From contig DASUHA010000150.1 of assembly GCA_036273735.1 (NCBI GenBank), forward strand, positions 1 to 15,056: a stretch of DNA of 15,056 bases. Reading direction: 5' to 3'. A program made the position numbers and the translations under genes. Numbering within the stretch: position 1 is the stretch's first letter; each line of letters opens with the position of its first letter. This document shows positions 12,843-15,056 of the stretch, piece by piece. The notes below the pieces were generated by a model. The model had not been told where the DNA came from and made no database searches. It saw nothing but the letters and a program-made list of their open reading frames with translations. The DNA is from 13-2-20CM-66-19 sp036273735. GTDB lineage: Bacteria; Pseudomonadota; Gammaproteobacteria; Steroidobacterales; Steroidobacteraceae.

Positions 12843-14825
12843 TTACTTGGCGAGCATGTGGAGGAACTGGGCGGCCGTCTCGAGGTAGGCCTCGCGGTCG
12901 GCGGGGGTCGTGAACTCGTTGCCCGCATCGGTGGCACTGAGATACCAGGCCTGGTTGCCCTCGGAACGCAGGCGCCAGACGAGCTGTTGGGAATCAGCGG
13001 CGCGCGAGCCGGGGGCGTCGAGTCCCTGGACGATCAGAACCGGGCGATGGATCAGGGCGACATTGCCCAGAGGAGAAATGCGGTCCAGGAAGGCGCGCAT
13101 GTCGGTGTCCTGGACGTCGCCGAATTCGGCGACCCGCTGCGCTCGCTCGGCGACGGGTGAATTGCCGACGAAATCGACCAGGTTGGCAATCCCGGCCACA
13201 TCGATCGCGCCACGCAAGTGATCGCCATACGTCGCCAGCGATGCCAGAGCGAGGAAGCCACCATAGCCGTGGCCCATGACCGTGACGCGGCCCGAATCAA
13301 GACCCGGCTGCAGGCCCAGCCATACGAGCAGCGCACCCACGTCACGTACTGCGTCATCCCGCAGTTTGCCCCCGTCCAGCGCGCGAAATGCCTTGCCATA
13401 GCCGGAAGCGCCGCGCACGTTGGGAGCGATGACCGCGTAGCCGAGGTCGTTGACGGCGAATTGGATGAACGGATTCCAGTCAGGGCGCGATTGCGAATGC
13501 AGGTCGTGGCCACCGGGCAACACGATCAGCACGGGCGCCCGCGCGGATCCAACAGCCCCGGCCGAGGGCACCCGGGGCAGATAAACATAGGCCGAGAGGG
13601 TGCGTCGATTGAGGCCGTAGCGGTCCCAGGTCGGATAATGAATGAGCTGGGCGCTCGCGAAGCTGGCGGGATCGAGTGGCCCGGCCTCGCTGCGCGTCCA
13701 GCGTGTGACCGTGCCCTGAGCGACATCATAGACATAGGCGTCGCGAGGAGACCGGGCCGACTCGTAGGAGAAGGCGAGCCGCTGGCCGCTGTCATCGAAG
13801 CGGATGTTGCCGATCCGGCCGTCGGTCAAACCGGGCGGTTTGAACTCCAGGTTGCGCAGCGTATCGAGAACCGTCAGCAGACTCTGGCCATCGTCATTGA
13901 CCACGTACGCAACGTAATGACCACCCGCGCTCACCGTGAAGTCCTCGACGTCCCAGGGAACATCGGCTGAGACGCGACGGGTAACGTGCGTGATGGGGTT
14001 GTAATAGAGAAGCTGCTCGAAGTCGCTCTGGGCATCGGAGATCAGATAAAACCCCACACCATCCGGCGCGAAGCTGGCGCCGGTGATACGGGATTGGGGC
14101 ACGACCACCGGCGAGAGAGCGCCCGTTGCAACATCGGCGGTGTACAGCGCGCTCTTCTGGGATGAGACGGCATTCAACAGCAGGAGCTTGCTGTCGTCCT
14201 GCGACCAGTCGAGCGGACGCCAGCTTCCCGTGGCGCCCGCAATCGCCAGCTGCGGGCGCGTACCCGCGGAAACGCTCACGACGTAGATGTCTTCATTCAC
14301 GCCGTTGCGATCGGTTCCGTAGAACGCAACCCGTTTGCCGTCGTGAGACCAGACTGGGCTGCCGTGCACGAAACTCCCCTGCGTGAGCTCACGGGCCGCG
14401 CCGGCTCCTGAGTAGCCGTAGAGTTGCGAGTAAGCGGCTTCCTGCCGGACAAACACGAATCCGCCACTACTGTGCGGCGCACGGGCCTCCACCACGGAAC
14501 CGTCGCCGAACGTGAGCTGCTCGCGCATTCCGAGAGGTGAGGAAACACGGTGCACCTGGGTGTCCTGACCGAAGCGCGTCGCCACCAGCATGCTGCCGTC
14601 GGACAGCCAGTCGAGGAAGGTTGCCTGCCGCCACTCCTCATAGCGCCTCACCTGCGAGGTGAGTGCCGCATCAGCCCGAGGAATACCGTCGAAAACGAGT
14701 GTGCCGTCGATGCGATGAGTGGGGACGGCAAAGGGTTGAGCGTGGGCCGGGAGGCCAAAGGCGAGCAGCAGCGCGGCGAGCACCGGGACGGCGGCGGCCC
14801 GGCGCCGCAGGACGTATTGGGTCAT
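12843..14825 (-). CDS. Secreted S9-family (prolyl oligopeptidase-like) protein, catalytic triad lost
   Basis: A 660-aa protein with a clear Sec signal peptide: an RRR n-region, a hydrophobic stretch at about 11-27 and an AHA cleavage site near 29. A TolB/PD40-type beta-propeller (about 35-395, e.g. SPVWSHDGKRVAFYGTDRNG) precedes an alpha/beta-hydrolase domain (about 396-660). The fold markers PNVRGASGYGKAF and VDVAGIANLVDF-like segments match bacterial S9 peptidases. However, the nucleophile elbow, normally GGSYGG, is GHGYGG, putting Gly520 in place of Ser. The Asp of QGxNDPRVP aligns with Ala604, and the His of DEGHGF is Asn636 (DAGNEF). The frame is intact. It is therefore probably a periplasmic or secreted pseudoenzyme used for binding. 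The ATG at 14825 has a weak ribosome-binding site. Confidence 0.9.
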   Translation of the reverse strand: MTQYVLRRRAAAVPVLAALLLAFGLPAHAQPFAVPTHRIDGTLVFDGIPRADAALTSQVRRYEEWRQATFLDWLSDGSMLVATRFGQDTQVHRVSSPLGMREQLTFGDGSVVEARAPHSSGGFVFVRQEAAYSQLYGYSGAGAARELTQGSFVHGSPVWSHDGKRVAFYGTDRNGVNEDIYVVSVSAGTRPQLAIAGATGSWRPLDWSQDDSKLLLLNAVSSQKSALYTADVATGALSPVVVPQSRITGASFAPDGVGFYLISDAQSDFEQLLYYNPITHVTRRVSADVPWDVEDFTVSAGGHYVAYVVNDDGQSLLTVLDTLRNLEFKPPGLTDGRIGNIRFDDSGQRLAFSYESARSPRDAYVYDVAQGTVTRWTRSEAGPLDPASFASAQLIHYPTWDRYGLNRRTLSAYVYLPRVPSAGAVGSARAPVLIVLPGGHDLHSQSRPDWNPFIQFAVNDLGYAVIAPNVRGASGYGKAFRALDGGKLRDDAVRDVGALLVWLGLQPGLDSGRVTVMGHGYGGFLALASLATYGDHLRGAIDVAGIANLVDFVGNSPVAERAQRVAEFGDVQDTDMRAFLDRISPLGNVALIHRPVLIVQGLDAPGSRAADSQQLVWRLRSEGNQAWYLSATDAGNEFTTPADREAYLETAAQFLHMLAK

Positions 14826-14894
14826 GCGCTCAAGCTTGCCTCAAATCCTCTATTCCGAGGAAGTGCTTACCACTCACCCTGCTACTCTGTGGGC

Positions 14895-15056
14895 ATGCCG
14901 GAACGCGCCGCAGCACTGCCGACCCCACGAATGATCCGTCACCCCGACGGGGTCACCGCTGTCGATACCGAGTACCTACATCCGGGACGTGCGGCGGCGC
15001 ATATCATGGAGCACCGCGGACGAGCAGCCTTCGTCGATGTGGGTACCAATGACTCG
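14895..15056 (+). CDS. Probable metallo-beta-lactamase-fold hydrolase (N-terminus, runs off right edge)
   Basis: Only 54 codons are visible. The pattern TAVDTEYLHPGRAAAHIMEHRGRAAFVDVGTNDS matches the first strands of MBL-fold metallohydrolases: beta strands, then FVDxGTN just before the region where the HxHxDH metal site would follow. The metal ligands lie beyond the edge, so activity cannot be judged. The ATG at 14895 is assumed; an in-frame ATG at 14931 is an alternative, and neither has a clear ribosome-binding site. It is divergent from the S9-family gene across 69 bp, in which no convincing promoter was found. Confidence 0.7.
   Translation, partial: MPERAAALPTPRMIRHPDGVTAVDTEYLHPGRAAAHIMEHRGRAAFVDVGTNDS

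Overview
The window is GC-rich bacterial chromosome with dense, mostly leftward coding. The order parA-parB-atpIBEFHAGD, with a full-length rsmG close by, is the classical gammaproteobacterial arrangement in which the F1Fo ATP synthase operon follows the chromosome-partitioning genes. Leucine dehydrogenase, a QseBC-type two-component system and a secreted S9-family protein would fit the Xanthomonadales/Nevskiales/Steroidobacterales side of the Gammaproteobacteria. That placement is inference from gene content and was not tested.

Left part (1-6240, minus strand): an almost complete F1Fo ATP synthase operon. From its promoter leftwards it reads atpI, atpB (a), atpE (c), atpF (b), atpH (delta), atpA (alpha), atpG (gamma) and the first 245 codons of atpD (beta), which runs off the left edge. 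Gaps between genes are 12-83 bp. A perfect TATAAT -10 element at 6150-6155 and a hairpin-rich leader precede atpI. Conserved catalytic and proton-path residues are present in alpha, beta, c and a, so the enzyme looks like a normal H+-type synthase.

Middle (6237-8089, minus): parA-parB with a 4-bp ATGA overlap, the chromosome segregation pair. ParA carries an unusual low-complexity C-terminal tail. No good parS site was seen in the window.

8246-9989: a leucine-dehydrogenase-family gene (minus) divergent from an Lrp/AsnC-family regulator (plus). The 133-bp spacer between them holds several symmetrical sequence elements. This pair sits between parA and rsmG, where many gammaproteobacteria have nothing.

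9990-10166: a convergent intergenic stretch made almost entirely of hairpins, including a clear bidirectional terminator.

10167-12792: rsmG (minus) starts only 23 bp from a divergent OmpR-family response regulator/sensor kinase operon (plus). The expected mnmG (gidA) is not at the start of rsmG.

12843-14825 (minus): a secreted S9 (prolyl-oligopeptidase-like) protein in which all three catalytic triad positions appear to be replaced. It is a likely secreted pseudoenzyme and the most interesting item here. Divergent from it, the right edge (14895 onward, plus) holds the first 54 codons of a probable metallo-beta-lactamase-fold hydrolase.

No gene-free stretch exceeds 300 bases; the longest is 6001-6236. 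I saw no tRNA, rRNA, CRISPR array, insertion sequence or prophage gene.
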